A model generated the notes under the pieces. The model did no database searches. It was not told where the DNA came from and worked only from the letters and a program-made list of their open reading frames with translations. A stretch of DNA of 64,000 bases from the NCBI GenBank assembly GCA_050789255.1, contig JBOZRQ010000020.1:100799-164798 (forward strand). Direction: 5' to 3'. Source of the stretch: JBOZRQ01 sp050789255. GTDB lineage: Bacteria > Bacillota > Sulfobacillia > Symbiobacteriales > Symbiobacteriaceae. A program made the translations under genes and the position numbers. Position 1 is the stretch's first letter. Each line of letters opens with the position of its first letter. Shown here in pieces: positions 36,398 to 44,906 of this stretch.

Positions 36398-37858
36398 ATG
36401 AGACTTCAACAGCAAATCCGCCATTACGCCGAGGTCTGCCCGGACCGTGCCGCCCACGTCAGCGGGGCACGGCGGCTGACCTACCGGGAGCTCTGGGAGC
36501 GGTCGGGGGTCCTCGCAGCGCTTCTGCTTGAACGGTACGGCACCGACCGGCGCCCCCTGGTGGTACGGGGGCACAAGGAGCCGGAAATGCTGGTCGCCTT
36601 CCTGGCGGCCGTTCGGTCGGGGCGCCCCTATGTGCCGGTCGACCTGTCGATCCCGCAGGAGCGGTTCGAGCGGATCGCCGCCGCTGCGGGAGCGTGCGAG
36701 GTTTGGTATGCCGCGTCCTTGCCGCAAGGCATAGAGAATGCCGCCCCGTCGGATGAGGCGGCCGTGGGTCTGGACGACACCTTCTACATGATCTTTACCT
36801 CGGGCAGCACCGGCGAGCCCAAGGGCGTGCCGATCACCCTGGGCAACCTGACGGACTTTGTCACCTGGATGATGACCGAGCAGAACTTTACGCCCCAGGG
36901 CGAGACGTTCCTGAATCAGGCACCCTTCTCCTTCGACCTGTCCGTGATGGACCTCTACCTCTCGCTCGCCACCGGCGGGACGCTCTTCAGCCTGGAGAAG
37001 GCGACGGTGGATGTGCCGGCCCAGCTCTTCAAGGCGCTGGCCGGGTCCGGGGTGACCACCTGGGTCTCCACCCCCTCCTTCGCCGTGATGTGCCTGGCCG
37101 AGAAGTCCTTCACCCAGGCGATGCTGCCGGAGCTGCGGCGCTTCCTGTTCTGCGGCGAGACCCTACCAGCCGACTGTGCTGCCCGCCTGCTGGAGCGTTT
37201 CCCGCAGGCACAGGTCTGGAACACGTATGGCCCCACCGAGGCCACCGTCGCCACGACCTCGGTTCGGATCGATCCGGACCTGCTCGCTCGCTGCAACCCG
37301 CTGCCGGTGGGGTACCCCAAGCCCGGCACCCGGGTGATCGTGGCGGACCCGGAAGGGCGCCCGCTCCCGGAGGCTGAGCGCGGTGAGATCATCATCGCAG
37401 GGCCCAACGTGAGCCGCGGCTACCTGAACAACCCGGAGCGCACGGCGCAGGCCTTCCTTCAGCTGGACGGCGTGCAGGCATACCGCACCGGCGACTGGGG
37501 CCGCTTCCAGGACGGCCTGCTCTACTGCGAGGGCCGCATGGACTTCCAGGTGAAGCTTCACGGCTACCGGATCGAGCTGGGCGACATCGAGTCGCACCTG
37601 CGGGCGCTCCCCTGGGTGGAGGACGCGGTGGTGCTCCCGGCCGTGCGCGGCGGCAAGGCCGAGTGGCTGGGGGCGTTCCTGGTGCTGAAGGAGCGGCCCG
37701 AGGGCACCGACTTTGCGGTGGGACAGCTGCTCAGGCAGGAGCTCGGCGCCCGCCTTCCGGCTTACATGCTGCCCCGCAAGTTCTACTTTGTCGATTCCTT
37801 CCCGATGACGCCCAACGGCAAGGCGGACCGCCGGGCGCTCAGTGAGAGGCTCGCATGA
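36398..37858 (+). CDS. dltA: DltA, D-alanine--carrier-protein ligase
   Basis: 486 residues, full length for DltA. Adenylation-domain signatures are all visible: IFTSGSTGEPKG (about 129-140), NTYGPTEATVA (about 273-283), YRTGDWG (about 364-370) and the C-terminal catalytic lysine in PNGKADRRAL (about 474-483). DltA activates D-alanine with ATP and loads it on DltC in the cytoplasm. The ATG 36398 follows a GGTGGAG site. It overlaps dltB by 4 bp. Confidence 0.95.
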   Translation: MRLQQQIRHYAEVCPDRAAHVSGARRLTYRELWERSGVLAALLLERYGTDRRPLVVRGHKEPEMLVAFLAAVRSGRPYVPVDLSIPQERFERIAAAAGACEVWYAASLPQGIENAAPSDEAAVGLDDTFYMIFTSGSTGEPKGVPITLGNLTDFVTWMMTEQNFTPQGETFLNQAPFSFDLSVMDLYLSLATGGTLFSLEKATVDVPAQLFKALAGSGVTTWVSTPSFAVMCLAEKSFTQAMLPELRRFLFCGETLPADCAARLLERFPQAQVWNTYGPTEATVATTSVRIDPDLLARCNPLPVGYPKPGTRVIVADPEGRPLPEAERGEIIIAGPNVSRGYLNNPERTAQAFLQLDGVQAYRTGDWGRFQDGLLYCEGRMDFQVKLHGYRIELGDIESHLRALPWVEDAVVLPAVRGGKAEWLGAFLVLKERPEGTDFAVGQLLRQELGARLPAYMLPRKFYFVDSFPMTPNGKADRRALSERLA

Positions 37859-39027
37859 CGCCATACGCCTCCCTCAGCTACTTCGGCTTTCTGCTCTACC
37901 CGGCGCTGCCCACGATCCTGATGGGGCTGACCGGCCGGCTGACCCGCTGGTTTCTCCTGACGGTGACGATGCTGGTGCTGGGCGTGCAGTACGGGCTGCT
38001 GTGGTGGCCCGAGAGCGGCACCGCCAGCTACAGCTTCTTTCTGGTGGCCGGGTTTGCTCTCTACACCGGGCTGCTGGCCAAGGGGTTCCTCCGGGTCAAG
38101 GCCAGACCAGGCACGCCCAAGTGGGCCGTGAACGCAGCGGTCGCCCTGGCCCTGTTCCCCCTGACCCTGGTGAAGCTCCAGCCCTTCATCGGCATCCCCG
38201 GCACGATCGGCTTTTTGGGGATCTCCTACCTGACCTTCCGCAGCCTCGATGTGATCCTGGGCATTCAGGACGGGCTGATCAAGGAGCTGCCCTGGCAGGA
38301 TTTCCTGCTTTACGTGCTCTTCTTTCCCACCGTCTCCGCCGGCCCGGTCGACCGGTACAAGCGCTTCGTCAAGGACCTGGACCGGACCCGCACCCGTGCC
38401 GACTACCTGGAGGATGTGGACCAGGCGGTGCGGCGGATCTTCCGGGGCTTCCTCTATAAGTTCATCATCGCCTACCTTATCAAGCTGCACTGGATGGATC
38501 CGGCAGCAGAAGGCTCCTCAGTCGTCGCGCACGTCTCCTACATGTACGCGTACAGCCTGTACCTGTTCTTTGACTTCGCTGGGTACAGTGCGTTCGCCAT
38601 CGGGGTGGGCTACCTGTTCGGCATCCGCGCCCCCGAGAACTTCGACGGCCCCTTCCTCAGCCAGAACATCCGGGATTTCTGGAACCGCTGGCACATGAGC
38701 CTCTCGGTCTGGATGCGTGACCACGTCTACATGCGCTTCGTCATGACCGCCACCCGGCGCAAGTGGATCGCGGATAAACACATCATTTCCTATATCGGCC
38801 TGGCGCTCACCATGGGGCTGATGGGGATATGGCACGGGCTCCAGTGGCATTACATTGTCTACGGGCTCTATCACGGGGCGCTCATGGTCGGCTTTGAATA
38901 CCTCAGCCGGTGGAACAAGACCCACAAGGTCTGGGGCAGCGGCCCGCTCTGGCGCTGGGGCGGCATCTTCATCACCTTCAACCTCGTCTGCTTTGGCTTG
39001 CTGATCTTCTCAGGCCATCTCTTTTAG
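37855..39027 (+). CDS. dltB: DltB, MBOAT-family D-alanyl transfer protein
   Basis: 390 residues with many membrane helices, matching DltB length. MBOAT hallmarks are WNRWHMSLSVWMRDHVYMRF near 280-300 and MGIWHGLQWHYIVYGLYHG near 322-340, the latter with the essential histidine. DltB receives D-alanine from DltC on the inner membrane side and passes it outward. Start ATG overlaps the dltA stop (ATGA). Confidence 0.95.
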   Translation: MTPYASLSYFGFLLYPALPTILMGLTGRLTRWFLLTVTMLVLGVQYGLLWWPESGTASYSFFLVAGFALYTGLLAKGFLRVKARPGTPKWAVNAAVALALFPLTLVKLQPFIGIPGTIGFLGISYLTFRSLDVILGIQDGLIKELPWQDFLLYVLFFPTVSAGPVDRYKRFVKDLDRTRTRADYLEDVDQAVRRIFRGFLYKFIIAYLIKLHWMDPAAEGSSVVAHVSYMYAYSLYLFFDFAGYSAFAIGVGYLFGIRAPENFDGPFLSQNIRDFWNRWHMSLSVWMRDHVYMRFVMTATRRKWIADKHIISYIGLALTMGLMGIWHGLQWHYIVYGLYHGALMVGFEYLSRWNKTHKVWGSGPLWRWGGIFITFNLVCFGLLIFSGHLF

Positions 39028-39047
39028 AAAAAGGAGCGTCTCCCGCC

Positions 39048-39290
39048 ATGAGCATTCGTGAACGCGTTCTCGCCGTCATCGCCCGGGTCGCCGAAAACGA
39101 TGAAGTCCTGCACAACCCCGACGTCCACCTGTACGATACCGGCCTGCTCGATTCGTTCGCCACCGTGCAGCTGATGCTGGCCCTGGAGGAGGAACTTGGC
39201 ACCCCCTTCTCCCCGGCCGAGTTCGACCCGGCCACCTGGGCGTCGCCCAACCTGATCGTGGCCCTGGTGGAAGCCAAGGTACACGGATAG
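39048..39290 (+). CDS. dltC: DltC, D-alanyl carrier protein
   Basis: 80 residues from ATG 39048 with AAGGAG upstream. A longer open frame starts inside dltB but lacks a ribosome site. The phosphopantetheine attachment serine is Ser36 in GLLDSFATVQ. It carries D-alanine as a thioester from DltA to DltB. Last gene of the operon. Confidence 0.95.
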   Translation: MSIRERVLAVIARVAENDEVLHNPDVHLYDTGLLDSFATVQLMLALEEELGTPFSPAEFDPATWASPNLIVALVEAKVHG

Positions 39291-39316
39291 GCCTTCATCA
39301 AACTACGAACGAGCCA

Positions 39317-40819
39317 CTAGTTGTTGGATAGATTATCCAGGATGGTCGCAGATTCACCACGGTTAGCCGAGGCGTCACCCTGGAACCTCTCCGCTGCCCA
39401 CAGCGAGCGGTATCCGCCCGCCCCAATCAGGTCCGCATTACGGGCTGCAGCAACCCAACCCGCAAACCATTCACTCCCGGTGATGTCGGAGTAGGAAGGG
39501 CCGGCCTCGGGCTTCATACCGCGCATGGCGACCACCATCTTTGCAGCCTGAGCACGGGTCACTGGATCATCCGGCCGGAAGGTACCATCGGGAAAACCGT
39601 TGATCATGCCTGCATCAACGGCCGCCTGGAGATACCCATCACGGGTAGCCCAGTGACCAGCCGTGTCCGAGAAGGGGAGCGGCTTGTCCGGCTCGGGCTT
39701 CAGTCCCTGTGTCAGCACCAGCATTTTCGCCATCTCAGCCCTGGTGACGGGTGCGTCGGGACGGAAGGTACCGTCAGGGTAGCCGTTTAGGATTTGGCGG
39801 CGTGCCAGCTCTTCGACGGAATCACAATACCGATGGTCTGTCGCTACGTCCTGGAATCGCCGGCCGCAAACTACGGCTGTCCTCACCGACCGGTCAGCAC
39901 CCAACGCGATGAACCTGCCGGTACCGTAAGCGAACGCCCCGAGACCACCAGGGTTGCCTTCCGTGGTCCAGTTGACTCCGTCTTCGGAGATGAGGATGCT
40001 GTTCTCGCCCCAGGCCACGAACCGACCTCCACCGAAGATGACACCGAATAGCGGTTCGGACTCGAGGGTCACTGGCACCCATTGCTTTCCATCGATTGAT
40101 GTGTAGAGTACGCCCTTGAAGTTTCCGGGCAAACCCGCGCTCCTTCGGCCCACTGCGACAAACTGTCCCCCGCCGTACGCCACGCCGAAGAAACCGTCAC
40201 CACTGACAGTGTCGCCGATTGGGGCCAGGGCTTCTGTCCATGCGAGTCCGTCAGCCGTGAAATAGATGCCCGTGGCAACACCGATGAAAACCCCTTTGCC
40301 ATAGGTGATGCCCCGCACAGGAGCCCCGTCCTCGACCTTGCTGTAGGACAGGGTTTTGAGGTCTGCCGACAGGATGGCGGGTTGGCCGTTGAAACGGCTG
40401 ACAACGTAACGTCCCTTGCCGTAGGCAATGTCAAGCACAGGCGTATTGCCGCCGAAGTCCACCCCAATGCGCCAAGTCCTTCCATCTGCAGAAACGGACA
40501 GGAACTTCCCAATTCCGCTGGTTCCACCGGCAAGGAACTGGCCGTTGAGGAATCGCACCGGCGAAGAAAGCCGGCCATCCAAACCAGTTGGGGGGTGGTT
40601 GGTCCATTCTTTCCCATCAGGGGAGGTATACGTTCCGAAAGGCCCGTCTTCCACAAGGAATTCTCCATTCCCGTAGGCGACACTCAAGACGCCTCCGCCG
40701 TCGTCGTGCGCTGGCAACGAGCCCGCAAGTTGCCAGGACAGGTCTGCCGCAGTCGCTGTGGGAGAGAAGGTCTGTAAGAGCAGGACTAGAGCTATACCCA
40801 ATCTCAAGAAGCGGGCCAA
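39317..40819 (-). CDS. Exported propeller-like protein with three C-terminal SLH domains
   Basis: TTG 40819 is chosen: GGAGGTG stands 7 bp upstream and a signal peptide follows; the longer frame runs into unlikely sequence. 500 residues. About 30-310 consist of repeated units with the pattern AYGxGxFVxVG ... S.DGxxW (for example VAYGGGQFVAVG), as in sialidase/BNR-like beta-propellers. About 320-500 carry three SLH domains with GYPDGTFRPDAPVTRAE and GFPDGTFRPDDPVTRAQ; the third is less regular. The protein should be wall-bound. Ligand unknown. It converges with dltC. Confidence 0.85.
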   Translation of the reverse strand: MARFLRLGIALVLLLQTFSPTATAADLSWQLAGSLPAHDDGGGVLSVAYGNGEFLVEDGPFGTYTSPDGKEWTNHPPTGLDGRLSSPVRFLNGQFLAGGTSGIGKFLSVSADGRTWRIGVDFGGNTPVLDIAYGKGRYVVSRFNGQPAILSADLKTLSYSKVEDGAPVRGITYGKGVFIGVATGIYFTADGLAWTEALAPIGDTVSGDGFFGVAYGGGQFVAVGRRSAGLPGNFKGVLYTSIDGKQWVPVTLESEPLFGVIFGGGRFVAWGENSILISEDGVNWTTEGNPGGLGAFAYGTGRFIALGADRSVRTAVVCGRRFQDVATDHRYCDSVEELARRQILNGYPDGTFRPDAPVTRAEMAKMLVLTQGLKPEPDKPLPFSDTAGHWATRDGYLQAAVDAGMINGFPDGTFRPDDPVTRAQAAKMVVAMRGMKPEAGPSYSDITGSEWFAGWVAAARNADLIGAGGYRSLWAAERFQGDASANRGESATILDNLSNN

Positions 40820-40950
40820 AGGGCGGCACCTCCAACTAATCACTTTCAGCAATAAGACGTACATTAAGTACGCGGGGTTTCCACTCCAGCGAGTGAGCCA
40901 GCGGTCGTGAAGTTGGCCCAGGCGCCTGACCGGCGAAAGGCGCCGGAACC

Positions 40951-40991
40951 AAAGACAGTAGGCCGCGCTGCATGCGCGGCCTACTGTCTTT
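40951..40991. terminator. Strong bidirectional hairpin after the toxin gene
   Basis: AAAGACAGTAGGCCGCGC pairs perfectly with the reverse complement after a 5-base loop (18-bp stem). It lies just downstream of the toxin-antitoxin pair and upstream of the SLH/propeller gene (start 40819). Confidence 0.8.
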
Positions 40992-40997
40992 GTTGAG

Positions 40998-41327
40998 TTA
41001 GGACTGGGGTCCCGAAATGTCCTGTCGAGCCCATCGGCAGGCGAATATCCGAATCTGATCATACCCAATCAGCCGATAGAAGATCTGAACTGGAAAACAC
41101 CTGAGCGTCATTCCGTTGCAAGGCACCCCGCTAACGGTGTACCGGACACGAAGATCGGGGAAAGTTGCCAGCCTGGACTCGCACTCCTCCCAACACTGCG
41201 TATACTTCCTCAGCGCCCAGTCAGGGTTACTTTCTGCCCGCCTGGCGTCCTCAAGCAGATCCATCAGGCGCCGGTGCGCTCGCTTCGTCCACAGGCTCTC
41301 ATAGCGAGCCGGGCGTTCCTTATCCAC
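40998..41327 (-). CDS. RelE/ParE-like toxin of a toxin-antitoxin pair
   Basis: 109 residues from GTG 41327, overlapping the upstream antitoxin-like gene by 8 bp. The C-terminal half (VRYTVSGVPCNGMTLRCFPVQIFYRLIGYDQIRIFACRWARQ, residues about 61-102, as short pieces) resembles the strands of RelE/ParE toxins, ending in an Arg-rich turn. It is basic and small as expected. The family call is made from gene order and pattern, so it is moderate. Confidence 0.6.
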   Translation of the reverse strand: MDKERPARYESLWTKRAHRRLMDLLEDARRAESNPDWALRKYTQCWEECESRLATFPDLRVRYTVSGVPCNGMTLRCFPVQIFYRLIGYDQIRIFACRWARQDISGPQS

Positions 41328-41595
41328 CTTCGCCCCACCGCGCCTTTGCTAACCTCAACGCCTCCTCTTTGGAGAGCACCTCGTCTGCGTCTTCCGCTTC
41401 AGCCCATCCGAGAAGGAAGTCACGCAGTTCTTCTTCGGTGAATGTGTGGGTTATGTCCTCCACCGGAACGACCGCAACGGTGATTCCCTCGAAAGAGAGA
41501 ACCGAGGGTGATCCGCCTTTCGCCCGCTGTATGATCTCCTGAAGGAGCGGGCTTTGTTGGACTTCCTCTTGTTTGACCTTTCTGGCCCTGTGCAT
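41320..41595 (-). CDS. Phd/YefM-like antitoxin
   Basis: 91 residues from ATG 41595 (GGGGGGTG upstream); an open frame extends further but lacks a start signal. The segment SPSVLSFEGITVAVVPVEDI (about 29-48) follows the Phd/YefM pattern in which a hydrophobic strand carries 'G-x-x-VAV-x-P-x-E'. The acidic C-terminal half would wrap the toxin encoded downstream. Overlap with the toxin gene implies coupled translation. Confidence 0.6.
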   Translation of the reverse strand: MHRARKVKQEEVQQSPLLQEIIQRAKGGSPSVLSFEGITVAVVPVEDITHTFTEEELRDFLLGWAEAEDADEVLSKEEALRLAKARWGEGG

Positions 41596-41835
41596 GGTCT
41601 GTACACCCCCCACAGGAAGTTCCCCGTTGGACACCCGAACTACGGACCCGTTTCCTGCAGTATACCACTGGCCGCTGGACACTAACAGACTGCTCCGGGT
41701 TCGCCGTTGGAGCCCCGATATCCCGCGCACAGCCCAAGTACATCCCGGCCATATCCCGTAGGTGCCCCGAGTGGCCTAAAAGAGGTATAATCAACCGTGG
41801 TAACCGTCTCCTACATAGTCCGAGGAGGTACTCCG

Positions 41836-42297
41836 ATGAACGCACCCGTGGTAAAGGCGCACATGCTGATTCGCAAGCCGGTTGCCGAGGTCTTTGAGGC
41901 CTTTGTCGATCCCGCCGTTACGTCCAAGTTCTGGTTCACCCATGGCAGCGGGCGCCTGGAGCCGGGCGCCGAGGTCCGGTGGGACTGGGCCATGTATGGC
42001 GTTCACGCCATTGTTCAGGTGAAGGCGGTCGAGCCGAACCAGCGCATCCGGATCGAATGGGAAGACCGCAAAGGGAAGATGATCCCGGTCGAGTGGGTCT
42101 TCACCCCGCGCGAGGACGGCACGTTTGTCACCATCACCACCTCCGGGTTCAGCGGCAGCGATGATGAGGTGGTTGCGGAGGCCATCGATTCGATGGGCGG
42201 CTTCACCTTCGTGCTGGCGGGCCTGAAGGCGTGGCTCGAGCATGGCATCGAACTGAATCTCGTCCTCGACCATTTCCCCGACGCCCACAAAAAGTAG
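41836..42297 (+). CDS. SRPBCC/AHSA1-family protein
   Basis: ATG 41836 with GAGGAGGT 7 bp upstream; 153 residues. It shows the START-like pattern of the AHSA1 (Aha1 C-terminal) branch: IRKPVAEVFEAFVDPAVTSKFWF at the N-terminus, central strands VEPNQRIRIEWED, and a long C-terminal helix. These proteins have a hydrophobic pocket and bind small ligands or assist stress responses; no substrate can be named. It converges with the DinB-like gene 3 bp away. Confidence 0.85.
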   Translation: MNAPVVKAHMLIRKPVAEVFEAFVDPAVTSKFWFTHGSGRLEPGAEVRWDWAMYGVHAIVQVKAVEPNQRIRIEWEDRKGKMIPVEWVFTPREDGTFVTITTSGFSGSDDEVVAEAIDSMGGFTFVLAGLKAWLEHGIELNLVLDHFPDAHKK

Positions 42298-42300
42298 CCC

Positions 42301-42837
42301 TTACTCCCGATCCCGCAGGATGGACAGGTAGGCGCCCCACGGCCCCACCGCAGTGCGATACACCTTCGCCATCGTGCGGGCGATCTGCCCGACATGATCC
42401 AGGTCGTGCGCGACCCAGGTGGCCAGGAGTTGCCCCAGCGTCACCTGCCCCAGGGCGGGGTGCTGCCCCGTCCGGTCCAGGTCAGCGGGGCTCAGATTCA
42501 TGGCCCGGAGCGCCGCGAGGTTCTCCCGCCGAAGCTCATCAAACTCCGAGAGCAGTTCCGCCAGGCTCTTGCCCCGGCTCTCGGTGAACTGCGCCGTCCG
42601 GTCGAACGGCTCAAACGGGCGCCGATCGCCTGCCATGATGTGCTGTGCACGCACCATCCAGTCGGCCCGCTCGCCGTGGATCAGGTGCCCGATCACATCG
42701 TAGGGCGACCAGGTACCCTGGCCTTCCGTGGCCCTCACCCAGCGCTCGGACAGGCCCAAAAGCAGTGCCCGAAGGCTGCCCGGCGTGCGCTCAAGCACCG
42801 CCACCGCTTCGTCCAGATGGAACTCGCCCTGCTGCAT
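42301..42837 (-). CDS. DinB-like four-helix metal-dependent protein
   Basis: 178 residues from ATG 42837; the ATG 9 bp earlier lies too close to the AAGGGG site. The DinB/YfiT layout is seen: a four-helix bundle with histidines in DVIGHLIHGE (about 46-55) and WVAHDLDHVGQ (about 142-152) that would bind one metal ion. DinB-fold enzymes include thiol-dependent transferases (bacillithiol S-transferases), but the role here is unassigned. Confidence 0.82.
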   Translation of the reverse strand: MQQGEFHLDEAVAVLERTPGSLRALLLGLSERWVRATEGQGTWSPYDVIGHLIHGERADWMVRAQHIMAGDRRPFEPFDRTAQFTESRGKSLAELLSEFDELRRENLAALRAMNLSPADLDRTGQHPALGQVTLGQLLATWVAHDLDHVGQIARTMAKVYRTAVGPWGAYLSILRDRE

Positions 42838-42878
42838 GGCTACCATCCCCCTTGTCAGAATCGATCATACCATACGAA

Positions 42879-42910
42879 AACGGAGGTCGGCAGCATGCCG
42901 TACCTCCGTT
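42879..42910. terminator. Hairpin terminator after the PTS operon
   Basis: AACGGAGGT/ACCTCCGTT with an inner CGGCA/TGCCG stem and a GCA loop. It is flanked by a T-run on the plus side (GGTTTTT) and TTTTCG on the minus side, so it can act for both the EI gene and the opposite direction. Confidence 0.75.
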
Positions 42911-42928
42911 GGTTTTTCATGGGGGATG

Positions 42929-44626
42929 TTAGCCGAGCTCAGCCAGCAGCTCCCGGACCTCGTCCGAGCTGCCCGCCTCCAGCGCCTGGCGGGCGACCCG
43001 GCGGCAGGCCTCGGCGGAAAGCCGGCGGACCTGGCGCTTCACCTCGGGGATCGAGCCGGCGCTCATGCTGAACTCGTCAAGCCCAAGGCCCAGCAGGATG
43101 GGGACAAAGCTCTTGTCCCCGGCCATCTCCCCGCACATGCCAGCCCACTTGCCGTGCTTGTGGGCGGCGTCGATCACCATGGAGATCAGCCGGAGCACGC
43201 CGGGGTGCAGCGGGTCATAGAGCCCGGCGATCTGCTGATTCATGCGGTCCACGGCGATCGTGTACTGAATCAGGTCGTTGGAGCCGATGCTGAAGAAATC
43301 GACCTCCCGGGCCAACTGATCAGCGATCAGGGCAGCGGAAGGAATCTCGATCATGATGCCCACCGAGATGCTGGAGGCGATCTCCACACCTTCGGCCACC
43401 AGTTCGGCGCGGGCCTCCTCCAGCAGCGCCTTCGCCCGGCGCACCTCCCCGAGGCTGGCCACCATGGGGAACATCACCTTCAGGTCGCCGTGCCGGCCGG
43501 CCCGCCAGAGCGCCCGCAGCTGGGTCTTGAACAGCTCGGGGCGGTCCAGGCACATGCGCAGCGCCCGCCAGCCCAGGAAGGGGTTCATCTCCCGAGGCAT
43601 GTCGAGGTAGGGGATCTGCTTGTCGCCGCCAATGTCCAGCGTGCGAATGACGACCGGGCGCCCGCCCATGGACTCGACCACGGCCCGGTAGGCCTCATAC
43701 TGCTCCTCCTCCGAGGGCAGCTCGTCGCGGTCCATGAAGAGGAACTCGGTCCGGTAGAGCCCGACGCCCTCTGCCCCGTTCGCCAGGGCGGGGGTGACGT
43801 CGCGGGGCGTGCCCACGTTGGCAGCCAGCTCCACCCGGTGCCCATCGGCCGTGGTGGCGGGGAGCTCCAGCAGCCGGGCGAGTTCGGCCCGCTCAGCGGC
43901 CTCGGCCGCGGCCTTGGTCTCGTACTCGGCCCGCACCGCCTCGTCCGGGTTCACCAGCACCAGGCCGGCCCGGCCATCAATAATCACCAGGTCACCCTCA
44001 GCGACTGAGGAGAGCAGCCCAGGCGTGCCCACCACGGCGGGAATGCCCAGCGAGCGGGCCATGATCGCGCTATGAGAGGTTCGCCCGCCGCTCTCGGTGG
44101 CGAAGCCCAGGGCGATGCCCGGGTCGAGCTGGGCGGTATCGGACGGGGTCAGGTCGTGGGCGATGATCACCCGGGGCTCGGTCAGGGCGCCCACGCCCTG
44201 CGTGCCCGCACCGGTCAGGTGCTGCACCAGCCGCCGGCCCACGTCACGGACGTCGGCGGCGCGCTCGCGCAGGTACTCATCCTCAATGCTCTCGAACATG
44301 GCAACCAGGGCGGCGACGGTCTGCTCGACCGCCTCCGGGGCCGGGGCCCCCCCCCGGATCGCGCCGGTGACCTCGTCCACCAGGGCGGGGTCATCCAGCA
44401 TCATCAGGTGGGCGTCAAAGACCCCCGCCTCCTCCTCGCCCACCTGCCGGGCGACCCGGTCACGCAGGGCGCCGAGTTCAGCCCGGGCCCCGCCCACCGC
44501 CGCCTCGAATCGGGCGAGCTCGGCGGCGGCGTCGCCGGCCGCATAGGCGACCGGAGCCCCCTCCGGCTGCAGTACGAAGGCCCGTCCAACGGCAATGCCG
44601 GGAGAGGCCGCAATGCCTTTGTACAT
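42929..44626 (-). CDS. ptsI: PTS enzyme I (phosphoenolpyruvate-protein phosphotransferase)
   Basis: 565 residues, full length for EI. The phospho-accepting histidine is His185 in GGRTSHSAIMARS; the PEP-binding region has GVGLYRTEFLFMDRD (about 285-299), and the C-terminal catalytic cysteine lies in CGEMAGD (about 500). EI takes phosphate from PEP and gives it to HPr. The ATG 44626 has GGAGG 10 bp upstream and lies 5 bp after the HPr gene. Being encoded inside a substrate-specific operon is unusual. Confidence 0.95.
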   Translation of the reverse strand: MYKGIAASPGIAVGRAFVLQPEGAPVAYAAGDAAAELARFEAAVGGARAELGALRDRVARQVGEEEAGVFDAHLMMLDDPALVDEVTGAIRGGAPAPEAVEQTVAALVAMFESIEDEYLRERAADVRDVGRRLVQHLTGAGTQGVGALTEPRVIIAHDLTPSDTAQLDPGIALGFATESGGRTSHSAIMARSLGIPAVVGTPGLLSSVAEGDLVIIDGRAGLVLVNPDEAVRAEYETKAAAEAAERAELARLLELPATTADGHRVELAANVGTPRDVTPALANGAEGVGLYRTEFLFMDRDELPSEEEQYEAYRAVVESMGGRPVVIRTLDIGGDKQIPYLDMPREMNPFLGWRALRMCLDRPELFKTQLRALWRAGRHGDLKVMFPMVASLGEVRRAKALLEEARAELVAEGVEIASSISVGIMIEIPSAALIADQLAREVDFFSIGSNDLIQYTIAVDRMNQQIAGLYDPLHPGVLRLISMVIDAAHKHGKWAGMCGEMAGDKSFVPILLGLGLDEFSMSAGSIPEVKRQVRRLSAEACRRVARQALEAGSSDEVRELLAELG

Positions 44627-44631
44627 ACGAG

Positions 44632-44901
44632 CTATACCTCCCCGAAGCCGCTTTCCACCAGCGCCTTGAGCTCCTCGACCGCCGCTTCCGCCTCGGGCCC
44701 CTCGGCCTTCAGCCGCAGTTCGGCGCCCTGGCGGGCACCAAGGCCCATAATGCCCAGCAGCGACCTGGCGTCGATCTCCTTGGCGCCTACGGCCACCTTG
44801 ACCGTCGTGCCCTTGAACTTGCCGGCGGTCTGCACGAACTGCGACGCCGGGCGGGCGTGCAGCCCGGTGGGATTCTTGAGAGTAACGACAGCTTCCACCA
44901 T
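44632..44901 (-). CDS. ptsH: HPr phosphocarrier protein
   Basis: 89 residues. His15 in GLHARPA is the phosphate carrier from EI to EIIA. Ser47 in DARSLLGIMGLG corresponds to the regulatory serine of Gram-positive HPr that HPr kinase phosphorylates, so catabolite control through CcpA may be possible. It lies 5 bp after the aldolase gene and 5 bp before ptsI. Confidence 0.95.
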   Translation of the reverse strand: MVEAVVTLKNPTGLHARPASQFVQTAGKFKGTTVKVAVGAKEIDARSLLGIMGLGARQGAELRLKAEGPEAEAAVEELKALVESGFGEV

Positions 44902-44906
44902 ACAGT

